From NCBI GenBank assembly GCA_905234685.1, contig CAJOIR010000032.1, positions 1-40,936 of the forward strand: a stretch of 40,936 nt of DNA, read 5' to 3'. Shown here piece by piece: positions 31,974-40,936 of this stretch (position 1 is its first letter; each line of letters starts with the position of its first letter). The stretch is from Paludibacteraceae bacterium. Its GTDB lineage: Bacteria; Bacteroidota; Bacteroidia; Bacteroidales; Paludibacteraceae. The notes beneath the pieces are model-generated. The model was not told where the DNA came from. It saw nothing but the letters and a program-made list of their open reading frames with translations, and did not search any database. Both the position numbers and the translations under genes were made by a program.

Positions 31974-32528
31974 ATGTCAAGAATTGGAAAATTGCCGATT
32001 AATATTCCTGCAGGAGTAACCGTTACTGTTAGTAACGACAATGTTGTAACCGTGAAAGGTCCTAAAGGCGAACTGACTCAGCAGGTTGACCCGATGATTA
32101 AAGTCAACGTTGAAGGTGCTGTTTGCCATGTAACCCGTCCTAACGATGAGAAAGAAGCTCGTGCAAAGCACGGTCTTTATCGTGCCCTCATCCATAATAT
32201 GGTTGTCGGCGTGTCTGAAGGATATAAGAAGACTCTTGAACTTGTAGGTGTTGGTTACCGTGTTGAAGCGCAAGGTCAGATTTTGAACTTCTCGCTGGGT
32301 TATACACATCCTATCTATTTGCAGCTTCCTAAAGAAGTCAAGATTGAAACAAAGAGTGAACGCAACCAGAATCCTCTTGTAATTCTCGAGTGTGCCGACC
32401 GTCAGCTTCTTGGACAGATATGTGCCAAGATACGCTCGTTCCGCAAACCTGAACCATACAAGGGTAAAGGTATTAAGTTCCAAGGTGAAGTACTTCGTCG
32501 TAAGGCTGGTAAATCGGCTGGTAAATAA
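31974..32528 (+). CDS. rplF: 50S ribosomal protein L6
   Basis: 184 residues with the two L6 repeats. SRIGKLPINIPAGVTV at the start, GYKKTLELVGVGYR in the middle and PEPYKGKGIKF near the end are typical. A good Shine-Dalgarno, TAGGAGG, stands 10 bases before ATG, one of few in the cluster. Confidence 0.98.
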   Translation: MSRIGKLPINIPAGVTVTVSNDNVVTVKGPKGELTQQVDPMIKVNVEGAVCHVTRPNDEKEARAKHGLYRALIHNMVVGVSEGYKKTLELVGVGYRVEAQGQILNFSLGYTHPIYLQLPKEVKIETKSERNQNPLVILECADRQLLGQICAKIRSFRKPEPYKGKGIKFQGEVLRRKAGKSAGK

Positions 32529-32544
32529 ATGAAAGGTTAAGATT

Positions 32545-32889
32545 ATGAATCAGAAAATTGCAAGAAGACTGAGAATCAAAGCTCACATCCGTACCACAGT
32601 TTCAGGTACAGCAGAGCGTCCCCGTCTGACAGTGTTCCGTAGCAACAGCCAGATTTACGCACAGGTAATTGACGACCAGAAGGGCGTTACTCTCGCTTCG
32701 GCCTCGTCACTCGGAATAAAAGATAAAATCACCAAGAGCGAGAAAGCCGCTCAAGTCGGCAAACTTGTGGCAGAAGCCGCAAAGAAGGCCGGAATAGAGA
32801 ATGTGGTGTTCGACCGCAACGGCTATCTCTATCACGGACGTGTTAAACAACTGGCAGATGCAGCTCGCGAAGCCGGTCTTAAATTCTAA
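32545..32889 (+). CDS. rplR: 50S ribosomal protein L18
   Basis: 114 residues, 5S rRNA binder in the central protuberance. [20 protein letters not shown] and the C-terminal [20 protein letters not shown] are conserved. Eight bases precede rpsE. Confidence 0.98.
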   Translation: MNQKIARRLRIKAHIRTTVSGTAERPRLTVFRSNSQIYAQVIDDQKGVTLASASSLGIKDKITKSEKAAQVGKLVAEAAKKAGIENVVFDRNGYLYHGRVKQLADAAREAGLKF

Positions 32890-32897
32890 TAAGCAAT

Positions 32898-33416
32898 ATG
32901 GTAAACAATATGAATCGTGTGAAAAACGTAGGCGATATCGAACTCAAAGAGCGCCTCGTAGCAGTTAACCGCGTAACAAAAGTTACCAAGGGTGGTCGTA
33001 CATTCACTTTTGCTGCCATCGTTGTTGTTGGTAATGAAGACGGTATCGTAGGTTGGGGTCTTGGTAAGGCAGGTGAGGTTACCGCTGCTATTCAGAAAGG
33101 TACTGAAGCAGCCAAGAAGAACCTCATTCAGGTGCCTGTTTACAAGGGAACCATTCCTCACGAGCAAGAAGCAAAGTTCGGCGGTGCACAGGTTTATCTG
33201 CAGCCCGCTTCGCAGGGTACCGGTGTCAAGGCTGGTGGTGCTATGCGTGCCGTACTTGAGTCAGTAGGTGTGAAGGACGTGCTTGCCAAGGCAAAAGGTT
33301 CATCCAACCCTCACAACTTGGTTAAGGCCACTATCCTTGCCCTTAGCGAAATGCGTGATGCAAACATGGTTGCCCAGAATCGTGGTGTAAGTCTCTCAAC
33401 AGTGTTTAACGGATAA
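32898..33416 (+). CDS. rpsE: 30S ribosomal protein S5
   Basis: 172 residues, a fidelity protein near the mRNA entry. [20 protein letters not shown] and [20 protein letters not shown] are the double-stranded-RNA-binding and core parts, ending [17 protein letters not shown] 32898 is chosen over ATG 32910 to match the usual short N-terminal extension. Confidence 0.97.
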   Translation: MVNNMNRVKNVGDIELKERLVAVNRVTKVTKGGRTFTFAAIVVVGNEDGIVGWGLGKAGEVTAAIQKGTEAAKKNLIQVPVYKGTIPHEQEAKFGGAQVYLQPASQGTGVKAGGAMRAVLESVGVKDVLAKAKGSSNPHNLVKATILALSEMRDANMVAQNRGVSLSTVFNG

Positions 33417-33430
33417 TAGGAGGATGTACT

Positions 33431-33607
33431 ATGGCAACAATTAAAATTCAGCAGGTACGCAGCATTATCCGCTGCCCGAAAGACCAGAAGGCTACTATGC
33501 ACGCTCTCGGACTCAGAAAGATGAATGCAGTTGTGGAGCATGAGGCAACACCTGCCGTTCTTGGTATGGTAAACAAGGTGAAACACCTTATTAAAGTAAT
33601 TGATTGA
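33431..33607 (+). CDS. rpmD: 50S ribosomal protein L30
   Basis: 58 residues in frame from ATG 33431 to TGA 33607. It begins [20 protein letters not shown] and continues with [20 protein letters not shown], the typical L30 pattern. AGGAGG stands nine bases upstream. It lies between S5 and L15 as expected, and is short enough to be missed by length cut-offs. Followed by a 104-base spacer in which AGAGTGAA can pair with TTTACTCT. Confidence 0.95.
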   Translation: MATIKIQQVRSIIRCPKDQKATMHALGLRKMNAVVEHEATPAVLGMVNKVKHLIKVID

Positions 33608-33711
33608 TGAACTTGAGAGAGGTGCGGAGAGTGAAACAGGAAAGACATCTTATTGTAGTCAGATTTTAATTTACTCTCTGTACACTCAATCAACAAAACA
33701 AATTAAATCAT

Positions 33712-34158
33712 ATGGAACTTAATAATTTAACACCGGCTGCAGGCTCAGTTAAAACCGCCAAGCGCATTGGTCGCGGTGCTGGTTCCGGATTAGGTGGAAC
33801 CTCTACACGTGGTCATAAAGGCGCTAAATCTCGTTCCGGTTACTCAAAGAAAATCGGTTTTGAGGGTGGTCAGATGCCTATTCAACGCCGACTTCCCAAG
33901 TATGGTTTCAAAAACATCAACCGTGTTGAATACAAGGCTGTCAATCTCTCCACACTTCAGGCTTTGGCAGAGAGCAAGAACCTTGAGAAAATCGGATTGC
34001 AGGAACTTATTGCTGCAGGATTTATCAACAAGTCAATGCTGGTGAAGATACTTGGTAACGGACAACTCACCGCTAAACTTACAGTGGAAGCCAACGCTTT
34101 CTCAAAAGCGGCAGAAGAAGCCATTACGGCTGCCGGTGGCACTGTAGTAAAACTTTAA
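33712..34158 (+). CDS. rplO: 50S ribosomal protein L15
   Basis: 148 residues, an assembly protein deep in the large subunit. The glycine-rich RIGRGAGSGLGGTSTRGHKG and FEGGQMPIQRRLPKYGFKN are diagnostic. The long spacer from rpmD ends with an A-rich stretch before ATG. Four bases separate it from secY. Confidence 0.98.
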   Translation: MELNNLTPAAGSVKTAKRIGRGAGSGLGGTSTRGHKGAKSRSGYSKKIGFEGGQMPIQRRLPKYGFKNINRVEYKAVNLSTLQALAESKNLEKIGLQELIAAGFINKSMLVKILGNGQLTAKLTVEANAFSKAAEEAITAAGGTVVKL

Positions 34159-34162
34159 TGTA

Positions 34163-35509
34163 ATGAAAAAGTTTTTTGAAACATTCAAGAATATCTGGAA
34201 GATCGAGGATCTCCGTATACGTTTGCTCACCACATTGCTTTTTGTGTTGATATATCGTTTCGGATCTTTTATTATTCTTCCCGGTGTCAATCCTGATGCA
34301 TTGAGCGCATTGCATGCTCAGACAGCAGGCGGACTTCTGGCATTGTTGGATATGTTCTCAGGTGGTGCGTTCTCAAACGCTTCTATCTTTGCACTTGGTA
34401 TTATGCCTTACATCTCGGCAAGTATCGTTATCCAACTTCTTACCATTGCCGTTCCGTACTTTCAGAAGATGTCGCGTGAAGGAGAAAGCGGGCGTATGAA
34501 GATGAATCAGATTACGCGCTATCTCACAGTATTTATTCTTCTGTTCCAGGGTCCAAGTTATTTGGTTAACCTTTCAGTACAGATGGCACAGGCAGGTCAG
34601 CCTTTGGCAATAGGACTCAACTGGTTCACCATCTCATCAACAATTCTTTTGTGCGCAGGTTCCATGTTCGTTATGTGGCTGGGTGAGCGTATCACTGATA
34701 AGGGTGTGGGAAATGGTATTTCTTTCATCATTCTTATTGGTATAATTGCTCGTTTCCCGGGTGCTCTCGTTCAGGAGTTCTCGTCAAGACTGGGTGATGT
34801 AGGCGGCGGATTGGTTATGTTCCTTGCCGAAATCATTGTGCTTCTGGTTGTCTTCATGGCAGCTATCGCTCTTGTGCAGGGTACACGCAAGATACCTGTA
34901 CAATATGCGAAGCGTATTGTAGGTAACAAGCAGTATGGCGGAGTTCGTCAGTATATTCCTTTGAAGGTGAATGCGGCTAACGTTATGCCTATCATCTTTG
35001 CCCAGGCTATTATGTTTATTCCTATAAGCATAGTTGGTTTTTCGGCTTCAGAAAAGGCAGGCGCTTTCGTGCGTGCTTTCATGGATAATACAGGATTTTT
35101 GTATAATTTTGTGTTTGCTATCCTTATAATACTCTTTACCTATTTCTACACCGCCATTATTATTAATCCTACGCAGATGGCTGAAGATTTGAAGCGTAAT
35201 AATGGATTTATCCCGGGTGTGAAACCAGGTAAGAAGACAGCAGACTATATTGACACTATTATGTCACGAATCACCTTGCCAGGCAGTATATTCCTTGCAA
35301 TTATTGCCATCCTTCCGGCTTTTGCACGTATCTTAGGTGTAAGCCAGGGCTTTGCGCAGTTCTTTGGAGGAACATCTTTGCTGATTATGGTAGGTGTTAT
35401 TCTTGACACACTCCAGCAGATTGAAAGCCATCTTCTGATGCGCCACTATGACGGTTTCTTTGAGTCAGGTATGCGTATCAAAGGGCGTTCAGGTGCTATG
35501 GCATATTGA
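34163..35509 (+). CDS. secY: Protein translocase subunit SecY
   Basis: 448 residues, the channel of the Sec translocon in the inner membrane with ten transmembrane spans. The N-terminal LALLDMFSGGAFSNASIFALG segment can be read in two overlapping parts as the plug region; GIMPYISASIVIQLL (span 2) and GERITDKGVGNGISFII are strongly conserved. The C-terminal cytoplasmic loop FIPGVKPGKKTADYI binds SecA and ribosome. Four bases after rplO, the usual coupling. Followed after 42 bases by map. Confidence 0.98.
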   Translation: MKKFFETFKNIWKIEDLRIRLLTTLLFVLIYRFGSFIILPGVNPDALSALHAQTAGGLLALLDMFSGGAFSNASIFALGIMPYISASIVIQLLTIAVPYFQKMSREGESGRMKMNQITRYLTVFILLFQGPSYLVNLSVQMAQAGQPLAIGLNWFTISSTILLCAGSMFVMWLGERITDKGVGNGISFIILIGIIARFPGALVQEFSSRLGDVGGGLVMFLAEIIVLLVVFMAAIALVQGTRKIPVQYAKRIVGNKQYGGVRQYIPLKVNAANVMPIIFAQAIMFIPISIVGFSASEKAGAFVRAFMDNTGFLYNFVFAILIILFTYFYTAIIINPTQMAEDLKRNNGFIPGVKPGKKTADYIDTIMSRITLPGSIFLAIIAILPAFARILGVSQGFAQFFGGTSLLIMVGVILDTLQQIESHLLMRHYDGFFESGMRIKGRSGAMAY

Positions 35510-35551
35510 TTCAATGTTTAAGGTTTAGTATTTAAAGTTTAAACATAAAAG

Positions 35552-36337
35552 ATGATCTTTCTTAAGACTGACGAGGAGATAGAGTTGTTGCGGGAGAGCA
35601 ACCTCATTCTGGGGAAGGCTTTGGCTGAAGTGGCAAAAGCAATTGTCCCCGGAGTGACAACTGCTCAGCTAGATAAGATAGCGGAGGAATATATTCGTGA
35701 CAACGGAGCAATTCCATCCTGCAAAGGCTATGAAGGCTATCCCGCCACTCTCTGTACCTCGGTCAATGAGCAGGTTGTTCACGGTATTCCTTCCGATAAG
35801 GTTTATCTTAAGGATGGAGATATTATTTCTGTTGACACTTGCGTCTTAAAGAACGGCTTTCATGGCGATTCAGCATACACTTTTCCGGTGGGAGAAGTAA
35901 GCGATGATGTGATGACTCTTTTGCGTACAACCAAACAATGCCTTTATTTAGGTATTGAGCAGGCTGTAACAGGCAAGAGAATAGGTGATATAGCAGCCAC
36001 AATTCAGATAACTGCAGAGAAGGCAGGCTATCAAGTGGTACGTGAATTCATTGGTCACGGAATCGGTCGCGACATGCACGAAGATCCAGAGGTGCCCAAC
36101 TATGGGCGCAGAGGGAATGGTGTCGTGCTTAAGTCCGGTATGGTGATTGCCATTGAGCCGATGATCATGTCAGGAAGGAGAAATATCATTATTGAGAATG
36201 ACGGTTGGACTGCCAGAGCGGCAGACCGCAAGCCGGCAGCACATTACGAGTTGTCGGTAGCTGTAAGAAACGGCAAGGCTGATATTCTCTCAACTTTTGA
36301 CTATATTAAAGAAGTTCTTGGAGAAAGATACATCTAA
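35552..36337 (+). CDS. map: Type I methionine aminopeptidase
   Basis: 261 residues, removes the initiator Met from nascent proteins. Metal ligands D95, D106, H169, E202 and E233 are all present in [26 protein letters not shown] and HYELS. H78 (VVHGIP) is the conserved catalytic-site histidine. No zinc-finger extension, as in most bacterial enzymes. Placed between secY and infA, the common arrangement when adk is not in the cluster. Confidence 0.98.
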   Translation: MIFLKTDEEIELLRESNLILGKALAEVAKAIVPGVTTAQLDKIAEEYIRDNGAIPSCKGYEGYPATLCTSVNEQVVHGIPSDKVYLKDGDIISVDTCVLKNGFHGDSAYTFPVGEVSDDVMTLLRTTKQCLYLGIEQAVTGKRIGDIAATIQITAEKAGYQVVREFIGHGIGRDMHEDPEVPNYGRRGNGVVLKSGMVIAIEPMIMSGRRNIIIENDGWTARAADRKPAAHYELSVAVRNGKADILSTFDYIKEVLGERYI

Positions 36338-36348
36338 TTATAATTAAT

Positions 36349-36567
36349 ATGGCTAAACAGACTGCAATAGAAATTGATGGTACTATCACGGAGGCTCTAA
36401 GTAATGCTATGTTCCGTGTCGAACTTGAAAACGGACACGTGATAACAGCGCATATCTCAGGTAAGATGCGTATGCATTACATTAAGATCCTTCCCGGTGA
36501 TAAGGTGAAGGTGGAAATGAGTCCTTATGACTTGTCAAAAGGAAGAATCAGTTTTCGCTATAAATAA
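36349..36567 (+). CDS. infA: Translation initiation factor IF-1
   Basis: 72 residues with the single OB (S1-like) fold. [20 protein letters not shown] and [19 protein letters not shown] are the signature. Eleven bases after map. A hairpin GCCGT/ACGGC stands in the 61-base spacer before rpmJ. Confidence 0.98.
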   Translation: MAKQTAIEIDGTITEALSNAMFRVELENGHVITAHISGKMRMHYIKILPGDKVKVEMSPYDLSKGRISFRYK

Positions 36568-36628
36568 TGCCGTGTAGGATACGGCTACCCGCTTGAAATA
36601 AGCAAAACACTCAAAACATAATACTTTT

Positions 36629-36745
36629 ATGAAAGTAAGAGCATCAGTAAAAAAGCGCAATGCGGACTGCAAGATTGTTCGCAGAAAAGGACGCTTGTAT
36701 GTTATTAACAAGAAAGAGCCTAAGATGAAAATGCGTCAAGGCTAA
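36629..36745 (+). CDS. rpmJ: 50S ribosomal protein L36, zinc-free form
   Basis: 38 residues from ATG 36629 to TAA 36745. It starts [20 protein letters not shown] and ends [11 protein letters not shown]. The usual CxxC...C...H zinc site is reduced to a single Cys, so this is the C-minus type. The position between infA and rpsM is standard. Too short for common length cut-offs. Confidence 0.95.
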   Translation: MKVRASVKKRNADCKIVRRKGRLYVINKKEPKMKMRQG

Positions 36746-36775
36746 AGTAATTAACAAAACAAACAATAAAAATTT

Positions 36776-37156
36776 ATGGCAATAAGAATTGTTGGTGTAG
36801 ATTTACCCCAGAACAAAATCGGGGAGGTCGGTTTGACTTACATCTACGGAATAGGTCGCTCAAGCGCAAAGAAAATCCTTGCCGAGGCAGGCGTTGACCC
36901 AAGCATCAAAGTGCAGGATTGGACAGACGACCAGGCTGCTAAAATTCGTGAGGTCATAGGTGCTTCCTATAAAGTGGAAGGTGATCTCCGTTCGGAAACA
37001 CAGTTAAACATCAAACGTTTGATGGATATCGGTTGCTATCGTGGTGTTCGTCATCGTCTTGGTCTGCCTGTTCGTGGACAAAGCACGAAGAATAACGCTC
37101 GTACAAGAAAAGGAAGAAAGAAAACCGTTGCAAACAAGAAGAAGGCAACTAAGTAA
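36776..37156 (+). CDS. rpsM: 30S ribosomal protein S13
   Basis: 126 residues, head protein contacting tRNA and the large subunit. [20 protein letters not shown] and the C-terminal [20 protein letters not shown] are diagnostic, followed by a lysine-rich tail. Twenty-four bases precede rpsK. Confidence 0.98.
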   Translation: MAIRIVGVDLPQNKIGEVGLTYIYGIGRSSAKKILAEAGVDPSIKVQDWTDDQAAKIREVIGASYKVEGDLRSETQLNIKRLMDIGCYRGVRHRLGLPVRGQSTKNNARTRKGRKKTVANKKKATK

Positions 37157-37180
37157 CAACTCATTAAACATTTGATTATT

Positions 37181-37570
37181 ATGGCAAAGAAAACAGTTGC
37201 AGCCAAGAAGCGTGTTGTTAAGATTGACGGTGTTGGACAACTCCATGTACAATCTTCATTCAACAATGTTATAGTAACGTTTGCAAATGGTAGCGGTCAG
37301 GTTATCAGTTGGTCGTCTGCCGGTAAACAAGGCTTCCGTGGCTCTAAAAAGAATACTCCTTATGCTGCACAGATGGCGGCACAAGATGCTGGTAAGGTCG
37401 CTTTTGACCTCGGACTGAGAAAAGTTAAAGCATACGTGAAAGGTCCCGGACAAGGACGTGAGTCTGCTATCCGCGCTTGCGTGGCTGCAGGTATCGACGT
37501 AACCGAGATAGTGGATGTCACTCCACTGCCACATAACGGTTGCCGTCCTCCTAAGCGCCGCCGCGTATAA
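37181..37570 (+). CDS. rpsK: 30S ribosomal protein S11
   Basis: 129 residues, platform protein of the small subunit. [20 protein letters not shown] and the C-terminal [18 protein letters not shown] are characteristic. ATG 37181 is taken over an in-frame TTG at 37172 because [10 protein letters not shown] is the usual start. Followed by a 107-base spacer with a GTCATC/GATGAC stem. Confidence 0.98.
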   Translation: MAKKTVAAKKRVVKIDGVGQLHVQSSFNNVIVTFANGSGQVISWSSAGKQGFRGSKKNTPYAAQMAAQDAGKVAFDLGLRKVKAYVKGPGQGRESAIRACVAAGIDVTEIVDVTPLPHNGCRPPKRRRV

Positions 37571-37677
37571 TTCATGTAATTATCTTTTTGGTTTATGGTC
37601 ATCAGTCTAATGCCTCAGATGACATTAAACTGTGAACATTAAACAAATCATCATCAAATATTAAACAAAATAGAATT

Positions 37678-38283
37678 ATGGCAAGATATATTGGACCAAA
37701 ATCACGTATCGCACGCCGTTTCGGTGAACCTATCTTCGGTCCCGACAAAGTGCTCAACAAACGTAACTATGCTCCGGGTCAGCACGGTGTCAACCGTCGC
37801 AAGAAGAATTCTGAGTATGGTACTCAGCTCGCTGAGAAGCAAAAAGCCAAATACACCTACGGTGTGTTGGAACGCCAGTTCCGTCTTCTCTTCCAGCAGG
37901 CACAGCGCTCTAAAGGTATTACTGGTGAAATCCTTCTCCAACTCCTTGAATCACGCCTTGACAATATCGTTTATCGTCTTGGTATAGCTCCCACACGTGC
38001 TGCTGCACGTCAGATGGTTAGCCACCGTCATATCACTGTTGACGGCAAGGTGGTTAATATACCTTCCTTCTCGGTTCGTCCGGGTCAGGTGGTAGCTGTT
38101 CGCGAAAAGAGCAAGTCTTTGGAAGTTATCGCAAATTCTCTTAGCGGATTCAACCATACCAAATATCCTTGGCTGGAGTGGAATGAGGCAGAGTTAGCAG
38201 GCAAATACCTCAACATACCTCCTCGTGAAGAGATTCCTGAGAACATCAAAGAACAACTCATCGTCGAACTCTATTCTAAATAA
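37678..38283 (+). CDS. rpsD: 30S ribosomal protein S4, zinc-free type
   Basis: 201 residues, primary assembly protein and fidelity factor. [18 protein letters not shown] and the S4 domain [20 protein letters not shown] are clear. The N-terminal Cys cluster of zinc-binding S4 is absent. In E. coli S4 represses the alpha operon; the 107-base spacer upstream is a possible site but no match to that pseudoknot was established. Confidence 0.98.
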   Translation: MARYIGPKSRIARRFGEPIFGPDKVLNKRNYAPGQHGVNRRKKNSEYGTQLAEKQKAKYTYGVLERQFRLLFQQAQRSKGITGEILLQLLESRLDNIVYRLGIAPTRAAARQMVSHRHITVDGKVVNIPSFSVRPGQVVAVREKSKSLEVIANSLSGFNHTKYPWLEWNEAELAGKYLNIPPREEIPENIKEQLIVELYSK

Positions 38284-38291
38284 TAAAATTC

Positions 38292-39287
38292 ATGGCAATA
38301 TTAGATTTTCAAAAACCAGACAAGGTGGTAATGCTTGAATCCACCAACACAAAGGGCATATTCGAATTCCGTCCTTTGGAGCCTGGTTATGGCATCACTA
38401 TCGGCAACGCTCTGCGCCGTATTCTCATCTCTTCTCTTGAGGGATATGCAATTTGTTCTATCAAAATCAGTGGTATTGAACATGAATTTGCTACTATCCC
38501 CGGAGTCATTGATGATGTAACAAATATCATCCTCAACCTCAAGCAGGTTAGATTCCGTCGTAAAGAAGGCATAGAAGAGGAAGCAGAGACGTTCAACGTG
38601 AAAGTGGCAGGCAAAACTGTACTTACCGCAGGTGATTTTCAAAGCAGTATCCAGAACTTCGAGATCCTTAACCCTGAACTTGTAATCGCCAATATGGACG
38701 AGAGTGCCAAGTTTGAGATGGAGATACGGATCAACAAGGGACGTGGATATGTGCCCGCTGATGAAAACCGCACTGCTCAGGATGTCATAGGTGTTATACC
38801 TACAGACAGTATCTATACTCCTATTGTCAACGTGCGTTACGCTATTGACCAGTATCGTGTAGAGCAGAAAACTGACTACGAAAAGTTGACTATTGAGATT
38901 GACACCGATGGTAGCATAACTCCGAAAGATGCTCTTAAGGAGGCTGCTAAAATCCTTATCTTCCATTTCATGCTCTTCTCCGATGAGAAGATTATCTTTG
39001 AAGAGCAGATCAAGCCTAAGGCTCCTGACATGGATGAGGAAATCATGAAGATGCGCCAACTCCTCAATACCAGACTTGCTGATATGGACCTTTCAGTGCG
39101 TGCCCTCAATTGCCTTAAAGCCGCTGAAGTTGATACTCTTGCACAACTCGTCAAGTATCATCGTAGTGACTTGCTGAAGTTCCGTAACTTCGGTAAGAAG
39201 TCACTTACTGAACTTGATGAATTGCTTGAACGTAACAACCTTGCTTTTGGCATGGACATTTCCAAGTATTTAACCGTTAACGAATAA
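38292..39287 (+). CDS. rpoA: RNA polymerase subunit alpha
   Basis: 331 residues. The N-terminal dimerisation domain contains [20 protein letters not shown]. The C-terminal domain, which binds UP elements and regulators, is around [20 protein letters not shown] and [14 protein letters not shown]. The two are joined by an acidic linker near [10 protein letters not shown]. Standard place between S4 and L17, eight bases from rpsD. Confidence 0.98.
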   Translation: MAILDFQKPDKVVMLESTNTKGIFEFRPLEPGYGITIGNALRRILISSLEGYAICSIKISGIEHEFATIPGVIDDVTNIILNLKQVRFRRKEGIEEEAETFNVKVAGKTVLTAGDFQSSIQNFEILNPELVIANMDESAKFEMEIRINKGRGYVPADENRTAQDVIGVIPTDSIYTPIVNVRYAIDQYRVEQKTDYEKLTIEIDTDGSITPKDALKEAAKILIFHFMLFSDEKIIFEEQIKPKAPDMDEEIMKMRQLLNTRLADMDLSVRALNCLKAAEVDTLAQLVKYHRSDLLKFRNFGKKSLTELDELLERNNLAFGMDISKYLTVNE

Positions 39288-39292
39288 CAACA

Positions 39293-39778
39293 ATGAGACA
39301 TAACAATAAATTCAATCACCTTGGTCGTAAAGCGGCTCACCGCAATGCAATGCTCAGCAATATGGCTTGCTCGCTGATTATGCACAAGCGTATTCAGACA
39401 ACCACTACCAAGGCTAAAGCTCTCCGCATGTATGTGGAGCCTATCCTTACTCGCGCTAAAGAGGATACTACAGCTAACCGCCGTATTGTGTTTGCTGAAC
39501 TCAAACAGAAGGAAGTGATAACTGAGTTGTTTAAGAATGTGGCAGAGAAGATTGCCAATCGCCCGGGTGGATACACTCGTATTCTCCGTACAGGCTATCG
39601 TCTTGGCGATGCTGCTGAAATGAGTATGATTGAACTCGTTGACTACAATGAGAACATGCTCAAGGAAGTTAAGAAAACAACCAAGAAGACTACCCGCCGT
39701 GCAGGTAAGAAAACTGCTCCTAAGGCAGAAGAGGCACCTGCTGCTGAGGCTCCCGCAGCCGAAGCTGTAGCTGAGTAA
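39293..39778 (+). CDS. rplQ: 50S ribosomal protein L17
   Basis: 161 residues. The L17 core [20 protein letters not shown] and [20 protein letters not shown] is followed by an extension of about 40 residues, first Lys/Thr-rich and then Ala/Glu-rich ([16 protein letters not shown]). The extension is usual for Bacteroidetes. Last gene of the ribosomal cluster. The next gene begins 21 bases later, before any terminator. Confidence 0.97.
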   Translation: MRHNNKFNHLGRKAAHRNAMLSNMACSLIMHKRIQTTTTKAKALRMYVEPILTRAKEDTTANRRIVFAELKQKEVITELFKNVAEKIANRPGGYTRILRTGYRLGDAAEMSMIELVDYNENMLKEVKKTTKKTTRRAGKKTAPKAEEAPAAEAPAAEAVAE

Positions 39779-39799
39779 TATAACAGCAAGACGTGTTGG

Positions 39800-40936
39800 A
39801 TGATACATCTGTCACCAACATATTATAGAAACACAAAAGAAGTGATCCGTTGTGGGGCACTTCTCTTGTGTTTTCTTTTGGTATGCTCGTTTTTGTCTGC
39901 TCAGACTACATATAAGATATGTTTTGGAGAGGAAGGCAATGAGTACTGTGTCGATTACCCGGCCGGTACTAATGCTACCATATCTGTACCTGCTGCAAAC
40001 AACGAGTGTTACCATTTCGACCAGTGGATGGATGGCAACACCGACAATCCCCGTATTGTGCAGGTGACTGCTGATGCTACATATACTGCAACATACTCTA
40101 AGAACAGACTGCAGGTTGTCACTGATGTCTCACCGGCTGGTTCTGGTTCTGTCACTGGGGCCGGTCAGTATTTCTGTGGCGATGATGTCACTCTTTCTGC
40201 CTCTCCTGCTCAACATTATCACTTTCACCATTGGGAGAAAGCGGGTGTCTCTGTCAGCGAGGATGCCGTATATATCTTTCAGGCTGCTGGCAACCACAAT
40301 GACATCATTACCTATACTGCCTTCTTCGAGATAGACTCTGTCAAGGTTAATGTTGTCTCTGCTGACAATACTAAGGGGTATGCTACGCAGGAGCATCCTG
40401 TGTATAATGCTGCGCAAAACAATCCGCAGTATTATCCTTGGGGAGTCGAAGGGATTGTTCTTACTGCCGTACCTACTGATGCATGCTATAAGTTTAACAA
40501 GTGGAGCGACGGTAGCAGGCAGAATCCATATACTCTCCCGAAGGTAGTGACGGACTCCATTACGCTCACTGCCGGCTTTGTGCCAAGAGTGGATACACTC
40601 ACAGTGCTTTATGATTCCGTTGACCCGCTTAACACCTTTTCTGTATCTAATTCTCCTGAAGCGAATTTAATAGTGTCTGATGCGACCCATTCTGTTATTA
40701 CCAAGGAATGTGGAGGCGATGTCACTATGGAGGTCTCAATGAAAGACTGCTTCAATTTCATAGGTTGGGACATTAACAATGACGGTGTGGCAGACGCGAC
40801 TTCTCTTGGTTTTACTTACACTCTCACAGGCAACGCGACTATTCGTCTGCTCACCGAACGGAAGAAGTTTCATGTCATTCTTCAGCCTGATAATCCTTCT
40901 CACGGCACGGCTTTCACTACTGGTGGCGTTACCGAC
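39800..40936 (+). CDS. Exported protein with InlB-type B repeats, 3' end outside window
   Basis: An open frame of 379 codons without a stop to the window edge. Residues 18-35 (CGALLLCFLLVCSFLSAQ) form a signal peptide core preceded by 17 residues. The rest is built from repeating beta domains of the bacterial B-repeat type: YHFDQWMDGNTDNPRIVQV near 69-87 and CYKFNKWSDGSRQNPYTL near 230-250 are paired W-x-DG units. Such domains occur in surface adhesins and large secreted proteins of Bacteroidales. ATG 39800 has no Shine-Dalgarno; GTG 39842 (MIRCGALL...) is an alternative with a more compact signal peptide. A type IX secretion tail, if any, would lie beyond the edge. Confidence 0.75.
   Translation, partial: MIHLSPTYYRNTKEVIRCGALLLCFLLVCSFLSAQTTYKICFGEEGNEYCVDYPAGTNATISVPAANNECYHFDQWMDGNTDNPRIVQVTADATYTATYSKNRLQVVTDVSPAGSGSVTGAGQYFCGDDVTLSASPAQHYHFHHWEKAGVSVSEDAVYIFQAAGNHNDIITYTAFFEIDSVKVNVVSADNTKGYATQEHPVYNAAQNNPQYYPWGVEGIVLTAVPTDACYKFNKWSDGSRQNPYTLPKVVTDSITLTAGFVPRVDTLTVLYDSVDPLNTFSVSNSPEANLIVSDATHSVITKECGGDVTMEVSMKDCFNFIGWDINNDGVADATSLGFTYTLTGNATIRLLTERKKFHVILQPDNPSHGTAFTTGGVTD
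39830..39879 (+). terminator. Terminator-like hairpin at the end of the ribosomal cluster
   Basis: AACACAA-A-AGAAGTG (39830-39844) pairs with CACTTCT-C-TTGTGTT (39858-39872), 14 of 15 positions, with a 13-base loop and TTCTTTT following. It fits an intrinsic terminator for rplQ but lies inside the signal-peptide coding region of the next gene. Confidence 0.7.

Noticed and set aside
36629..36745. L36 without zinc ligands as a defective gene
   Set aside because: Zinc-free L36 forms are common, and S14 and S4 in the same cluster are also zinc-free, so it fits the organism.
21509..39778. Missing tuf gene as sign of a deletion in the ribosomal cluster
   Set aside because: In Bacteroidetes tuf is usually elsewhere; the gene order is otherwise complete, so this is normal for the group.

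Overview
The window is a chromosomal segment of a Bacteroidales bacterium, most likely a Prevotella-like genus. Three things support this: repeated promoters of the Bacteroidetes type (-33 TTTG, -7 TAnnTTTG), frequent starts without a Shine-Dalgarno sequence, and families typical of that order (DUF4153, DUF4491, bacterial GH3, a fused str-S10-spc-alpha ribosomal cluster without tuf). Species cannot be fixed from sequence alone.

Layout. 1-1500: tRNA-Leu(GAG), a ttcA-like tRNA thiolase with a repeat-like in-frame insert, and a small DMT membrane protein. 1519-3636: two minus-strand exported proteins, a beta-helix protein and a small His/Arg/Asp-rich protein. 3679-8152: a GH3-family enzyme, an iron alcohol dehydrogenase, a PIG-L deacetylase, a cupin and a decayed membrane gene, probably one operon. 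8229-11120: DUF4153, two truncated genes (YdeI-like and maltose-acetyltransferase-like) and DUF4491. 11153-15795: a tightly packed six-gene operon made of a NAPE-PLD-like metallo-beta-lactamase-fold hydrolase, a flavodoxin-like lipoprotein, a membrane protein, a CPBP-type membrane-protease-like protein, an isoprenylcysteine-methyltransferase-like membrane protein, and an alpha/beta hydrolase broken by one T.

15797-21335 is an accessory island. It holds a remnant of an AlbA/RecG-like regulator with a slipped tandem repeat, then a minus-strand restriction-modification cassette. In the cassette a PD-(D/E)XK nuclease part is separated by a frameshift from a fused methyltransferase-specificity protein. 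The cassette is bracketed by 63-bp inverted repeats (57 of 63 bases matching). A good promoter for the cassette lies just outside the right repeat, and a roughly 120-base imperfect palindrome lies between that promoter and the nuclease start. This is the most unusual structure in the window.

21403-39778 is the housekeeping ribosomal cluster in canonical order, rpsL to rplQ, including fusA, secY, map, infA and rpoA. It also contains two genes too short for most automated calls, rpmD and rpmJ. From 39800 an exported protein with InlB-type B repeats begins and runs off the window edge; a strong terminator-like hairpin lies inside its signal-peptide coding region.

Small-scale themes are diverged intergenic repeats placed before two strong promoters, 11-bp-period tandem repeats just after stop codons, and terminators that abut the next promoter.
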